This document shows, in pieces, positions 14,684-21,520 of a stretch of DNA of 23,368 nt. Numbering within the stretch: the first letter of the stretch is position 1; every line of letters starts with the position of its first letter. Location: NCBI GenBank assembly GCA_900550635.1, contig URSZ01000021.1:1-23368 (forward strand), read 5' to 3'. A program made the translations under genes and the position numbers. This DNA is from an uncultured Prevotella sp. (GTDB taxonomy: Bacteria; Bacteroidota; Bacteroidia; Bacteroidales; Bacteroidaceae). Under the pieces are notes generated by a model that saw only the letters and a program-made list of their open reading frames with translations, made no database searches and was not told where the DNA came from.

Positions 14684-15508
14684 ATGGCAGTAACAATAGC
14701 AGAAATCACAAAACTCCGTAAGTTGAGCGGCGCCGGAATGATGGATTGCAAAAAAGCACTCGAAGAGTCTAACGGCGACATCGAAAAAGCTATGGAAATA
14801 ATCCGCAAAAAGGGACAAGCCGTAGCAGCAAAGCGTTCAGACCGCGAAGCTTCAGAAGGTTGCGTACTGGTAAAGGCAGAAAACGGATTCGGCGCAATAA
14901 TCGCACTGAAATGTGAGACTGACTTCGTTGCAAAGAACGAAGACTTACTAAAGCTGAACCAGCAGATAATCGACGCTGCAGTAGCTGCAAAAGCAAAATC
15001 CTTGGACGAGATAAAAGGTCTCATGCTTGGCAATGAAACCGTAGCAGACGCAATCATTGCAAGAAGCGGCATAACAGGCGAGAAAATGGAACTCGACGGC
15101 TATTCGTATATCGAAAGCGACAATATTTCAACCTACGACCACCAGGGCAAACACATGCTCTGCACCATGGTAGCGCTGAACAAAGCTGTCGACCCTCAAT
15201 ATGGCCACGCCGTAGCTATGCAAATCGCAGCAATGAATCCTATTTCGATAAACAAAGACGATGTTCCCGAGGACGTTCGTCAGCGTGAGTTCGAGATTGC
15301 TGCCGACAAAGCACGCCAGGAAGGTAAACCCGAGGCTATGATAGAGAGAATCGCAGAAGGCCGTATGCAGAAATTCTACAAGGAAAACTGCCTCCTGAAC
15401 CAGGAATTCATCCAGGACGGAAGCCTTTCTGTTGCAGATTATCTCAAAAAAGCTGACAAAGACTGCACAGTAACAGCGTTCAAACGCTTTACTCTCCGCG
15501 CAGAATAA
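14684..15508 (+). CDS. tsf: Translation elongation factor Ts
   Basis: EF-Ts (274 aa) is the guanine-nucleotide exchange factor for EF-Tu. The N-terminal UBA-like helix bundle reads ITKLRKLSGAGMMDCKKALE (residues 8-27), followed by the EF-Tu-contacting TDFVAKNEDL motif (about 85-94), GHAVAMQIAAMNP in the core and a C-terminal helical module ending LKKADKDCTVTAFKRF. The length is close to the E. coli protein (283). Last gene of the operon; the rpsB-tsf pairing is near universal. A textbook terminator follows 28 bases after the stop codon. Confidence 0.97.
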   Translation: MAVTIAEITKLRKLSGAGMMDCKKALEESNGDIEKAMEIIRKKGQAVAAKRSDREASEGCVLVKAENGFGAIIALKCETDFVAKNEDLLKLNQQIIDAAVAAKAKSLDEIKGLMLGNETVADAIIARSGITGEKMELDGYSYIESDNISTYDHQGKHMLCTMVALNKAVDPQYGHAVAMQIAAMNPISINKDDVPEDVRQREFEIAADKARQEGKPEAMIERIAEGRMQKFYKENCLLNQEFIQDGSLSVADYLKKADKDCTVTAFKRFTLRAE

Positions 15509-15536
15509 TTTTATTGTAAAATAAGATTGCTTTACC

Positions 15537-15569
15537 GGGGGACGCTACTTTGCGTCCCCCCCTTTTTTT
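15537..15569 (+). terminator. Rho-independent terminator of the rplM-tsf operon
   Basis: GGGGGACGC (15537-15545) and GCGTCCCCC (15552-15560) form a perfect 9-bp GC-rich stem with a 6-base loop, followed by CC and seven T (15563-15569). Confidence 0.95.
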
Positions 15570-15679
15570 ATATGCTTTACATGCCAAAGTGTCAAACTTA
15601 CATTGCAAAACAACCCATGTTTACATCTTTATAATCGCATTTTAATATAAACTTAAATACCAATATTAATTATTTCCCT

Positions 15680-15687
15680 TATATTTG
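15680..15687 (+). promoter_or_regulatory. -7 promoter element of the winged-helix gene
   Basis: TATATTTG, a TAnnTTTG match, 67 bases before the ATG at 15755. No -33 TTG at the right distance. Confidence 0.4.
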
Positions 15688-15754
15688 TCGTGTCAAACAA
15701 AGAAGAGTATATTCAACAGATTATATACCAACTTCTTAAAAATAAAAAACTATT

Positions 15755-15958
15755 ATGCTACAAGAAAAAGCTGGAGAACTCGCAGGCAAAATTTGGAGTT
15801 CACTTAATGAAAACGGTGCACAAACTCTCAAACAGATTAAGAAAACTGCGAAAATCACCGAAAAAGACTTCTACCTTGGCCTTGGCTGGCTTCTCCGTGA
15901 AGACAAAGTCAACACAACTGAAATTGAGGATGGTGAAACAACATTCGAATTAAAATAA
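15755..15958 (+). CDS. Small winged helix-turn-helix protein (DUF2582-like)
   Basis: A 67-aa protein resembling the winged helix-turn-helix DUF2582 family common in Bacteroidales. AGKIWSSLNENGAQTLKQIKKTAKITEKDFYLGLGWLLREDKV has the spacing of three helices (helix 2 QIKKTAK, recognition helix ITEKDFYLGLGWLLRED) and ends with a short wing, EIEDGETTFELK. It presumably binds nucleic acid, but target and role are unknown. It stands alone, with its own -7 motif and a strong hairpin 90 bases downstream. A longer overlapping plus-strand frame at 15690-15953 lacks family resemblance and was rejected. Confidence 0.85.
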   Translation: MLQEKAGELAGKIWSSLNENGAQTLKQIKKTAKITEKDFYLGLGWLLREDKVNTTEIEDGETTFELK

Positions 15959-16047
15959 TTAATTCGAATTTAAACTCGAAGTACGTAAGATACGTGCCAT
16001 GTACGTGTAAAGTACTCACTTTCACCGCAATGCCGTATTTTTGGATT

Positions 16048-16088
16048 AAATGAAAAGCCCTTTCCTGTCAGGAAAGGGCTTTTCATTT
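16048..16088. terminator. Perfect 19-bp hairpin, bidirectional terminator
   Basis: AAATGAAAAGCCCTTTCCT (16048-16066) and its exact inverse (16070-16088) surround a 3-base loop. A GC core flanked by A-run and T-run arms is the form of a bidirectional intrinsic terminator. It follows the winged-helix gene and precedes the SGNH gene. Confidence 0.85.
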
Positions 16089-16213
16089 ACGCCGCTCCCG
16101 CCTTGGCAAGGCGATTAAAGCACATCATAACTTGCAGCATCGCGGAAAAACGCTAACTTTAACCTCCGTAATAAAAATCATTGGCTCAAACACACAATAA
16201 CACAAAAAAGACG

Positions 16214-16990
16214 ATGTACAACAAAAGAACACTCCCCCTGCGGCTCACTGTCGCACTTGCCCTTACCTTTATAATATGCCCGCTTGCGGCAACAGCCCAG
16301 ACACGCATAGCCATATTCGGAGGGTCCGTAGCACAATTTTTCAAAGACCGCGGGGCACAGGATGTGCTTGCCAAAATGCTGCCCGGCGCAGAATTGCACA
16401 ATTTCGGAAAAGCCGGCGACGGGCTGTGCAAACAAACCAAAATCGAAAACGGCAAAGCCGTAATAGGAGGAATACCGAAAATAGTATCAGAACAATGCGC
16501 CGCAAACGTAGCACCATACGACATATATATAATATGGTGCTCCACGAACGACATATGGGGAAACCCGATAGGAACATCGTCCGACTATACCGAAGAAGAC
16601 GGCTTTGACGAGAGAAAGCTCACCACGCAATGCGGCGGCCTGAACTACTGCATTAAAACCATACAGCAACACTCACCCGGCGCAAAGATATTGCTGTTCG
16701 CCTCATTGAAAAGCTTTACGGACTCTTACGGTTACAGCCGCACAGGGCTAAGCAAGTATAATCCCCCGCGCAGGATGTGCGACTACGTGGACGCACAGAT
16801 AGAATGTGCAGAACGCTTTTCCGTACCGGTGCTTAACCTCTGGGCCGAAAGCGGGATAAACGAATATAACTTCAAGGAACTGTGCCCCGACGGCATACAC
16901 CCCACGGCAGAAGCCTACAAGCAAATGTGCCCGCTGTTCCGCCAATTCCTGCTGCGCTTTATCGGCAATAACGCACAGGAAGCAAAATAA
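16214..16990 (+). CDS. Exported SGNH/GDSL-family hydrolase
   Basis: A secreted 258-aa esterase/acyl-hydrolase-like protein. A signal peptide covers residues 1-29 (basic MYNKRTLPLR, hydrophobic core, cleavage near ATA-QT). SGNH blocks: block I IFGGSVAQ with candidate catalytic Ser38 (GGS in place of GDS), block II NFGKAGDG (63-70), block III STND (110-113, Asn of the oxyanion hole) and block V DGIHP with Asp226 and His229 of the triad. Such proteins often de-acetylate or de-acylate carbohydrates; the substrate here is unknown. The ATG at 16214 gives a normal signal peptide; the TTG at 16181 would add 11 polar residues. It stands alone, with a near-match promoter TAACTTTA about 55 bases upstream. 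Confidence 0.88.
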   Translation: MYNKRTLPLRLTVALALTFIICPLAATAQTRIAIFGGSVAQFFKDRGAQDVLAKMLPGAELHNFGKAGDGLCKQTKIENGKAVIGGIPKIVSEQCAANVAPYDIYIIWCSTNDIWGNPIGTSSDYTEEDGFDERKLTTQCGGLNYCIKTIQQHSPGAKILLFASLKSFTDSYGYSRTGLSKYNPPRRMCDYVDAQIECAERFSVPVLNLWAESGINEYNFKELCPDGIHPTAEAYKQMCPLFRQFLLRFIGNNAQEAK

Positions 16991-17119
16991 AACCCTACCG
17001 GCACCATTCCCTACCCTATTCCGGCCGTCCCGTAACCGGGTGCCCTCGGCACCGCCGTTTCCGTCCATATTTACGCATGGTGCGAAGCCCTGCATTCACG
17101 CAGGTTTGGAAGCGGGCGG

Positions 17120-17182
17120 AAAATATGTGCCTTGTATTTTAAAATATGTCCGACATAATTCGAAATATGTCGGACATATTTT
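17120..17182. repeat. Modular palindromic repeat, copy C
   Basis: Three contiguous 21-base modules: 17120-17140 (core TGTGCCTTG, identical over all 21 bases to 8134-8154), 17141-17161 (core TGTCCGACA) and 17162-17182 (core TGTCGGACA). Modules two and three are complementary at 20 of 21 positions. The flanks differ from copies A and B after the first TTCTTT, and CCCACGTGGG is absent. It lies 130 bases past the SGNH hydrolase stop codon. Confidence 0.88.
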
Positions 17183-17408
17183 TTCTTTGCTGCTAAACAT
17201 GTATCCACCTACGGCAAGACATAGCCGCTCCGGCACTATTTTTTTCCGGGGACGGACCTCGCCTTACAGACACACATCGGCGGGATACACCTACGATGCA
17301 ATAACACAAGCAGACGGCAGTGATTATTTATTTAATGTTATGAAACATCTGCCATAAATCACTGTCCTAAACCGTCCTGCCTGCACGTAAAACAATAATA
17401 CCGAACGC

Positions 17409-17420
17409 ATATCCGGATAT
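17409..17420. promoter_or_regulatory. 12-bp palindrome upstream of the tetR promoter, possible operator
   Basis: ATATCCGGATAT is a perfect palindrome 24 bases upstream of the -33 element of tetR. TetR-family proteins bind palindromes, often near their own gene. No second copy was found before the methyltransferase gene, so the assignment is tentative. Confidence 0.3.
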
Positions 17421-17443
17421 AATGAAATCCTTAAAAATGGGTA

Positions 17444-17474
17444 TTGCCCGACAACATAAAGCCCTGTACCTTTG
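17444..17474 (+). promoter_or_regulatory. Complete Bacteroidetes-type promoter of tetR
   Basis: TTG at 17444-17446, a 20-base spacer and TACCTTTG at 17467-17474 match the -33/-7 consensus TTTG-N19-21-TAnnTTTG apart from the first T. The -7 element ends 27 bases before the ATG at 17502. This is the best promoter match in the window. Confidence 0.65.
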
Positions 17475-17501
17475 CAAAGACTAAAACACCGTTCACAACC
17501 T

Positions 17502-18113
17502 ATGCAAGTGCTGAAAGAGGACATTCGCAGCCGTATATTGACTGTAGCCAGGCAACAATTCGAGAGGAAAGGCTATGTCAAAACTTCCATGCGCGAAATA
17601 GCGGAGTTAGCTGGGGTTGGTGTCGGGAATATCTATAACTACTTCACAAGCAAAGATGAATTATTCCATGAAGTGGTCCGTCCTGTTTTGTGCGCTTTGG
17701 AAGCCATGCTGCAAGAACACCACGGCATACGGGGCGAAGATATTATGATGATGCGGTCGGAACAATATCTGAGGTCCTGCATAGACGAATACGTCTCGCT
17801 TTTTGACAAACACCGCACACTGATGGGGATTCTGTTGTTTCATGCACAAGGTTCTTCATTGGAATGTTTCCGCGAAGATTACACCTGCCGTTCTACGGAA
17901 TTGGTAAAGGCATGGTTCGCGGCCATGCAGCAGAGACATCCCGGAATCAATACTGAAGTATCCGACTTTATCATCCATCTGCATACGGTATGGATGTTAA
18001 CCTTGTTTGAGGAACTGTTAATGCATTCAGTGCCCCGGCAAGAAATGGAGGCAATTTTGCACGATTATATCCTATTTGAAATTCAAGGCTGGAAAGCAAT
18101 TATCAAGATATGA
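17502..18113 (+). CDS. TetR/AcrR-family transcriptional regulator
   Basis: A 203-aa one-component repressor. The N-terminal HTH domain runs over residues 5-55: IRSRILTVARQQFERKGYVKTSMREIAELAGVGVGNIYNYFTSKDELF, with helix-turn-helix MREIAELAGVGVGNIYNYF (30-48), a classic TetR signature. The C-terminal about 140 residues are helical and would bind a ligand; they carry no recognisable specific motif. Start 17502 is supported by the promoter ending 27 bases upstream; a TTG at 17472 lies inside that promoter. It probably regulates the downstream methyltransferase/ABC genes, which begin 128 bases on but after a terminator-like hairpin. Confidence 0.93.
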   Translation: MQVLKEDIRSRILTVARQQFERKGYVKTSMREIAELAGVGVGNIYNYFTSKDELFHEVVRPVLCALEAMLQEHHGIRGEDIMMMRSEQYLRSCIDEYVSLFDKHRTLMGILLFHAQGSSLECFREDYTCRSTELVKAWFAAMQQRHPGINTEVSDFIIHLHTVWMLTLFEELLMHSVPRQEMEAILHDYILFEIQGWKAIIKI

Positions 18114-18165
18114 GGTACAGGCAACGCACATACAAACAGACTGCCACCACAGGGCAGCTGACAAA

Positions 18166-18200
18166 GGGGGAAAACTTTACGGAGTTTTCCTCCTTTTTTT
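18166..18200 (+). terminator. Terminator or attenuator between tetR and the methyltransferase gene
   Basis: GGGGGAAAACT (18166-18176) pairs with AGTTTTCCTCC (18183-18193) with one G-U wobble around loop TTACGG, and seven T follow (18194-18200). A small hairpin CTGCC/GGCAG precedes it. It should end tetR transcription or attenuate entry into the next four genes. Confidence 0.8.
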
Positions 18201-18241
18201 GAACAAGTTTGAATATCGTTCACTATTAAAGACCAAAAGAA

Positions 18242-19063
18242 ATGAAACAGAAATGCAAGTTTAAGAGCATTGTAGCCGAGACACTTCTTATTCCGCTTTA
18301 CATGAGAGCTAAAGAAAGCCGGCGTGACAATCCCATCCTGAATGACAAGACTGCGGAACGTCTGGCAGACAGTTTGGAATATGATTACTCCCAATTCGAC
18401 GGGGCAAAACTCAGCGAAGTAGGATGCGTAGTGCGCGGATGGTATTTCGACCGCGCCGTGCGGCGGTTCATCGAAACACAGCCAAATCCTGTCGTTGTAA
18501 ACGTAGGGTGCGGACTGGATACCCGTTTCCAGCGTATCGGAGACAGAAAAGCCGTCTTTTATGACATGGACTTGCCGGAAGTCATTGCGCTGCGCCGGCA
18601 GTTGATACCGGAACAGCCAGGCAATATCTATATCGCGGCTTCACTGCTGGAAACCGACTGGATGGATGACTTGCTACGGAAGCACCCCGATTCGAAATTT
18701 ATCTTCATTATAGAAGGCGTGCTGATGTATTTTTACGAGGAACAGGTAAAAACATTCCTGCGTCACGTAGCACACCGTTTTGGCGGCGGGGAGTTATGGT
18801 TCGACGTGTGCGGCACAATGATGAGCCGGCATGTTGCAAAACCCGACGCACTCCGCAAACACGAGGCTCAAATCCGTTCAGGGTTGAATAACGGGCATTT
18901 GGTGGAACAATGGGAACCTGTTTTACAACTTATCGAGCAGGCCAATTACATGAAGTTCTTTCGCCCGCGTTGGGGATTCTTATTCGGGCAGATACTGGGA
19001 CGCATGAAATGGCTGTGCTATAAGTTCAGTTCATTGCTCGGATATAGAATCACATCGGAATAA
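18242..19063 (+). CDS. Class I SAM-dependent methyltransferase, LCMT/COG3315-like
   Basis: A 273-aa methyltransferase resembling the leucine-carboxyl/polyketide O-methyltransferase group. SAM motif I is VVVNVGCGLDTRF (about 84-96); YDMDLPEVIALRRQL (about 108-122) is the acidic loop following beta-2, and FIIEGVLMYF (about 154-163) is the family's characteristic stretch after beta-4. It probably methylates a carboxyl or hydroxyl group on a small molecule, which cannot be named. No signal peptide; cytoplasmic. It is the first of four genes with gaps of 18, 7 and 8 bases, so it is cotranscribed with the two half-transporters. Confidence 0.88.
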   Translation: MKQKCKFKSIVAETLLIPLYMRAKESRRDNPILNDKTAERLADSLEYDYSQFDGAKLSEVGCVVRGWYFDRAVRRFIETQPNPVVVNVGCGLDTRFQRIGDRKAVFYDMDLPEVIALRRQLIPEQPGNIYIAASLLETDWMDDLLRKHPDSKFIFIIEGVLMYFYEEQVKTFLRHVAHRFGGGELWFDVCGTMMSRHVAKPDALRKHEAQIRSGLNNGHLVEQWEPVLQLIEQANYMKFFRPRWGFLFGQILGRMKWLCYKFSSLLGYRITSE

Positions 19064-19081
19064 CGGTATAACGTAATAACA

Positions 19082-20884
19082 ATGAAAAAGTCAAAAAAGA
19101 AAAAAGGTTTGTCCCGCCTGTTCGAGATAGCGGGGCAAAGGAAAGGCCTGCTTATACTGGCAGGTCTGTTGTCCGCCGGAAGTGCGGCATGCATGCTTGT
19201 GCCTTATTGGGCGGTTTATGAAATTTTGAAAGAGTTGCTGTCGCACGGCTCCAATCTTTCCGCTTCGGACGGAACGGGCATTACATACTGGGGATGGGTA
19301 GCATTCGGAGGGCTTGTTGGCGGATTGGTATTGCTATATGCAGCCTTGATGTCCTCGCATGTGGCCGCGTTCCGTATCTTGTATGGGTTGCGTGTCCGTC
19401 TGTCCGAACATATCGGCAAACTGCCTTTGGGATATTTGAACAATACCTCTACGGGAGCCATCAAGAAAACAATGGACCAAAACATCGAGAAAATAGAGGG
19501 TTTCATAGCCCATACCATCCCGGATTTGGTCAATGTAATAGCAACGGTAGTGGTAATGCTGGTCATCTTTTTCTCGCTGGATGTGTGGCTGACAGTCGTG
19601 TGCCTGGCCGTTGTGGTGCTTAGCTTATTCCTGCAATTTTCCAATTTCATGGGGAAAAGGGCAAGGGAATTCATGGGCATCTACTACGACGCGCAGGAAA
19701 AAATGAGCGCGTCCGCCGTGCAGTATGTGCGGGGAATGCCCGTCGTCAAAATATTCGGGCAAAGCGTCCGCTCGTTCCGTCAGTTCAATGCCGAGATTCA
19801 GGCATACAAGACATTCGCCTTGAAATGCTGTGATACCTACCAGAACGGGATGATTGCCTTTACCGTCTTGCTAAATTCGATGGTAACGTTTATTCTTCCT
19901 ATGGGCATCTTGCTGATGCAAGCCAGTCCGCAATCCTTGTCATTGGCGGTAGTATGGCTGTTCTTCATTATCATGGGACCGGGTATGGCTTCCCCCGTTT
20001 ATAAACTGACATTCTTGGGAGGTAATACGCGCGACATCGATGAAGGTGTAAACCGTATCGACCGCATACTGGAAAAGAAACCTGTGCCGGAGCCGGTACA
20101 TCCGCAAGTGCCTGCCGCTTACGATGTGGAATTTCGCCATGTGTCATTCTCATACGAGAACACAGAACAGGGAACACGGACGGAAGCACTGCGTGATGTC
20201 AGCTTCATTGCATCACAAGGAAAGATAACTGCCCTTGTCGGCCCGTCAGGAAGCGGCAAATCAACGGTCGCCAACCTGATACCTCGGTTCTGGGATGTGG
20301 AGCAAGGGAAAATATGTATAGGCGGTGCAGATATACGCCAAATACCTACCGCAAAACTGATGGATATGGTTTCATTCGTCTTTCAAGACACTTTCCTTTT
20401 TTACGACACATTATATGAGAACATCGCCGTAGGCTCTCCTGATGCTACGAAAGAAAAGGTGATTGCCGCTGCGAAAGCCGCCCAATGCCATGATTTCATA
20501 GAGCGTCTGCCGCAAGGCTACGAAACAAGGATAGGCGATAAAGGTGTATTCCTGTCCGGCGGTGAAGCCCAACGGATATGTGTGGCTCGTGCCATATTGA
20601 AGAATGCTCCGATACTGGTGTTGGACGAAGCGACTGCTTTCGCCGACCCTGAAAACGAGCATAAAATGCAGATGGCTTTGCAGTCGCTGATAAAGGACAA
20701 GACGGTCATTGTGATTGCCCATCGCCTTTCTTCCATTATTTCTGCGCATCAGATTGTCGTCATGAAAGAAGGAAGCATTGTGCAATGCGGAAGGCATGAA
20801 CAATTATCCGGGACAGAGGGTGTATATAAAAACATGTGGGATGCCTATACGAGCGCATACCATTGGACATTGAACAAAAACTAA
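19082..20884 (+). CDS. ABC transporter half, exporter fold, TMD-NBD fusion (YbtP/IrtA-like)
   Basis: A 600-aa half-transporter: a six-helix type IV (exporter-fold) membrane domain over about residues 15-340, then an ATPase domain. Walker A GPSGSGKST (387-395), Q-loop VFQDTFLF (about 437-444), signature LSGGEAQR (491-498), Walker B ILVLDEAT (about 510-517) and H-loop AHR (about 546) are all intact. The D-loop reads AFADPENE where most exporters have SALD. The domain order and sequence feel like the YbtP/YbtQ-IrtA/IrtB group, exporter-fold proteins that import siderophores, but I cannot exclude an exporter. It should dimerise with the 21521-23251 product. A methyltransferase gene lies on each side, all within a few bases. 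Confidence 0.92.
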   Translation: MKKSKKKKGLSRLFEIAGQRKGLLILAGLLSAGSAACMLVPYWAVYEILKELLSHGSNLSASDGTGITYWGWVAFGGLVGGLVLLYAALMSSHVAAFRILYGLRVRLSEHIGKLPLGYLNNTSTGAIKKTMDQNIEKIEGFIAHTIPDLVNVIATVVVMLVIFFSLDVWLTVVCLAVVVLSLFLQFSNFMGKRAREFMGIYYDAQEKMSASAVQYVRGMPVVKIFGQSVRSFRQFNAEIQAYKTFALKCCDTYQNGMIAFTVLLNSMVTFILPMGILLMQASPQSLSLAVVWLFFIIMGPGMASPVYKLTFLGGNTRDIDEGVNRIDRILEKKPVPEPVHPQVPAAYDVEFRHVSFSYENTEQGTRTEALRDVSFIASQGKITALVGPSGSGKSTVANLIPRFWDVEQGKICIGGADIRQIPTAKLMDMVSFVFQDTFLFYDTLYENIAVGSPDATKEKVIAAAKAAQCHDFIERLPQGYETRIGDKGVFLSGGEAQRICVARAILKNAPILVLDEATAFADPENEHKMQMALQSLIKDKTVIVIAHRLSSIISAHQIVVMKEGSIVQCGRHEQLSGTEGVYKNMWDAYTSAYHWTLNKN

Positions 20885-20891
20885 AAGCAAT

Positions 20892-21512
20892 ATGAGAAAG
20901 AAGAATTTCTTAAACAAGGTCTTGCAAAACACAAGTTGTCCGCAAGGATTTTGGGGACGGATGATTTTGCGAGGAATGAATTGTTTTCATGCATCTTTAG
21001 CTAATCGCGGCATGAAGCAAGTGGAATGGCAGCCGAATTGGAATGTTCTTGATATAGGCTGTGGCGGTGGTGCGAATTTGAAACGTTTATTGAATTTATG
21101 TCCAAAAGGAAATATCTACGGCATAGACCTGTCAGAAGAAAGTGTTTCATTCGCCCAAAAGTACAACGAAAAAGACTTGAATAAAAGATGTTTCATACAA
21201 CAAGGGAATGTTTGTTCATTACCTTATGAGGATGGATTCTTTAATGCTATCACGGCTTTTGAAACGGTCTATTTTTGGTCGCCTGTAAACATAGCGTTGT
21301 CTGAAGTGGCGCGTGTTCTCCGAGAAGGAGGTTGTTTCCTTATTAGTCTGGAAGCGAGCGACCCCGAACTTGGAAAAATGTGGACGGAACGGATAGACGG
21401 TATGGTTGTCTATACTCCGGCAGAATTGGAAGAGCGGTTGCATGAAGTCGGATTTTCATCCATCAGAACAATCCGTAAAAAGGAAGAAATACATATTATA
21501 GCATATAAATAA
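20892..21512 (+). CDS. Class I SAM-dependent methyltransferase, Methyltransf_11-like
   Basis: A 206-aa methyltransferase. Motif I VLDIGCGGG (51-59) binds SAM; IYGIDLSEESVSFAQ (about 77-91) carries the acidic residue that holds the ribose; VCSLPYEDGFFNAITAFETVYFW (about 106-129) covers motif II and the substrate loop, and VARVLREGGCFLI (about 138-150) is motif III. It resembles UbiE/Methyltransf_11 enzymes acting on small molecules. It is unrelated in its motifs to the COG3315-type enzyme at 18242. The gene sits between two ABC genes with gaps of 7 and 8 bases and looks AT-richer than either, as judged by eye, so it may have a separate origin. Confidence 0.9.
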   Translation: MRKKNFLNKVLQNTSCPQGFWGRMILRGMNCFHASLANRGMKQVEWQPNWNVLDIGCGGGANLKRLLNLCPKGNIYGIDLSEESVSFAQKYNEKDLNKRCFIQQGNVCSLPYEDGFFNAITAFETVYFWSPVNIALSEVARVLREGGCFLISLEASDPELGKMWTERIDGMVVYTPAELEERLHEVGFSSIRTIRKKEEIHIIAYK

Positions 21513-21520
21513 AATAAGAT

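Larger units (their letters stand above)
16991..17501. other. 511-base intergenic region before tetR
   Basis: It holds a hairpin GGTGCC/GGCACC (17039-17044 with 17048-17053, no T-run), repeat copy C (17120-17182), an inverted pair CAGTGATT/AATCACTG (17318-17325 with 17357-17364), a 12-base palindrome (17409-17420) and the tetR promoter. The open plus-strand frame across it is explained by the 21-base repeats and was not called. Confidence 0.6.

Noticed and set aside
15690..15953. Longer plus-strand frame overlapping the winged-helix gene
   Set aside because: The 67-aa frame at 15755-15958 has the winged-helix family pattern; the other frame is lysine-rich with no domain and begins at a GTG just past the -7 element.
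8092..17182. CRISPR array explanation for the 21-base repeats
   Set aside because: Modules are contiguous without spacers, only three per site, and no cas genes are present.
17040..17357. 105-aa plus-strand frame before tetR
   Set aside because: Its repetitive part is again repeat copy C read in phase; the rest has no family resemblance and the GC-rich start segment looks like an intergenic hairpin.
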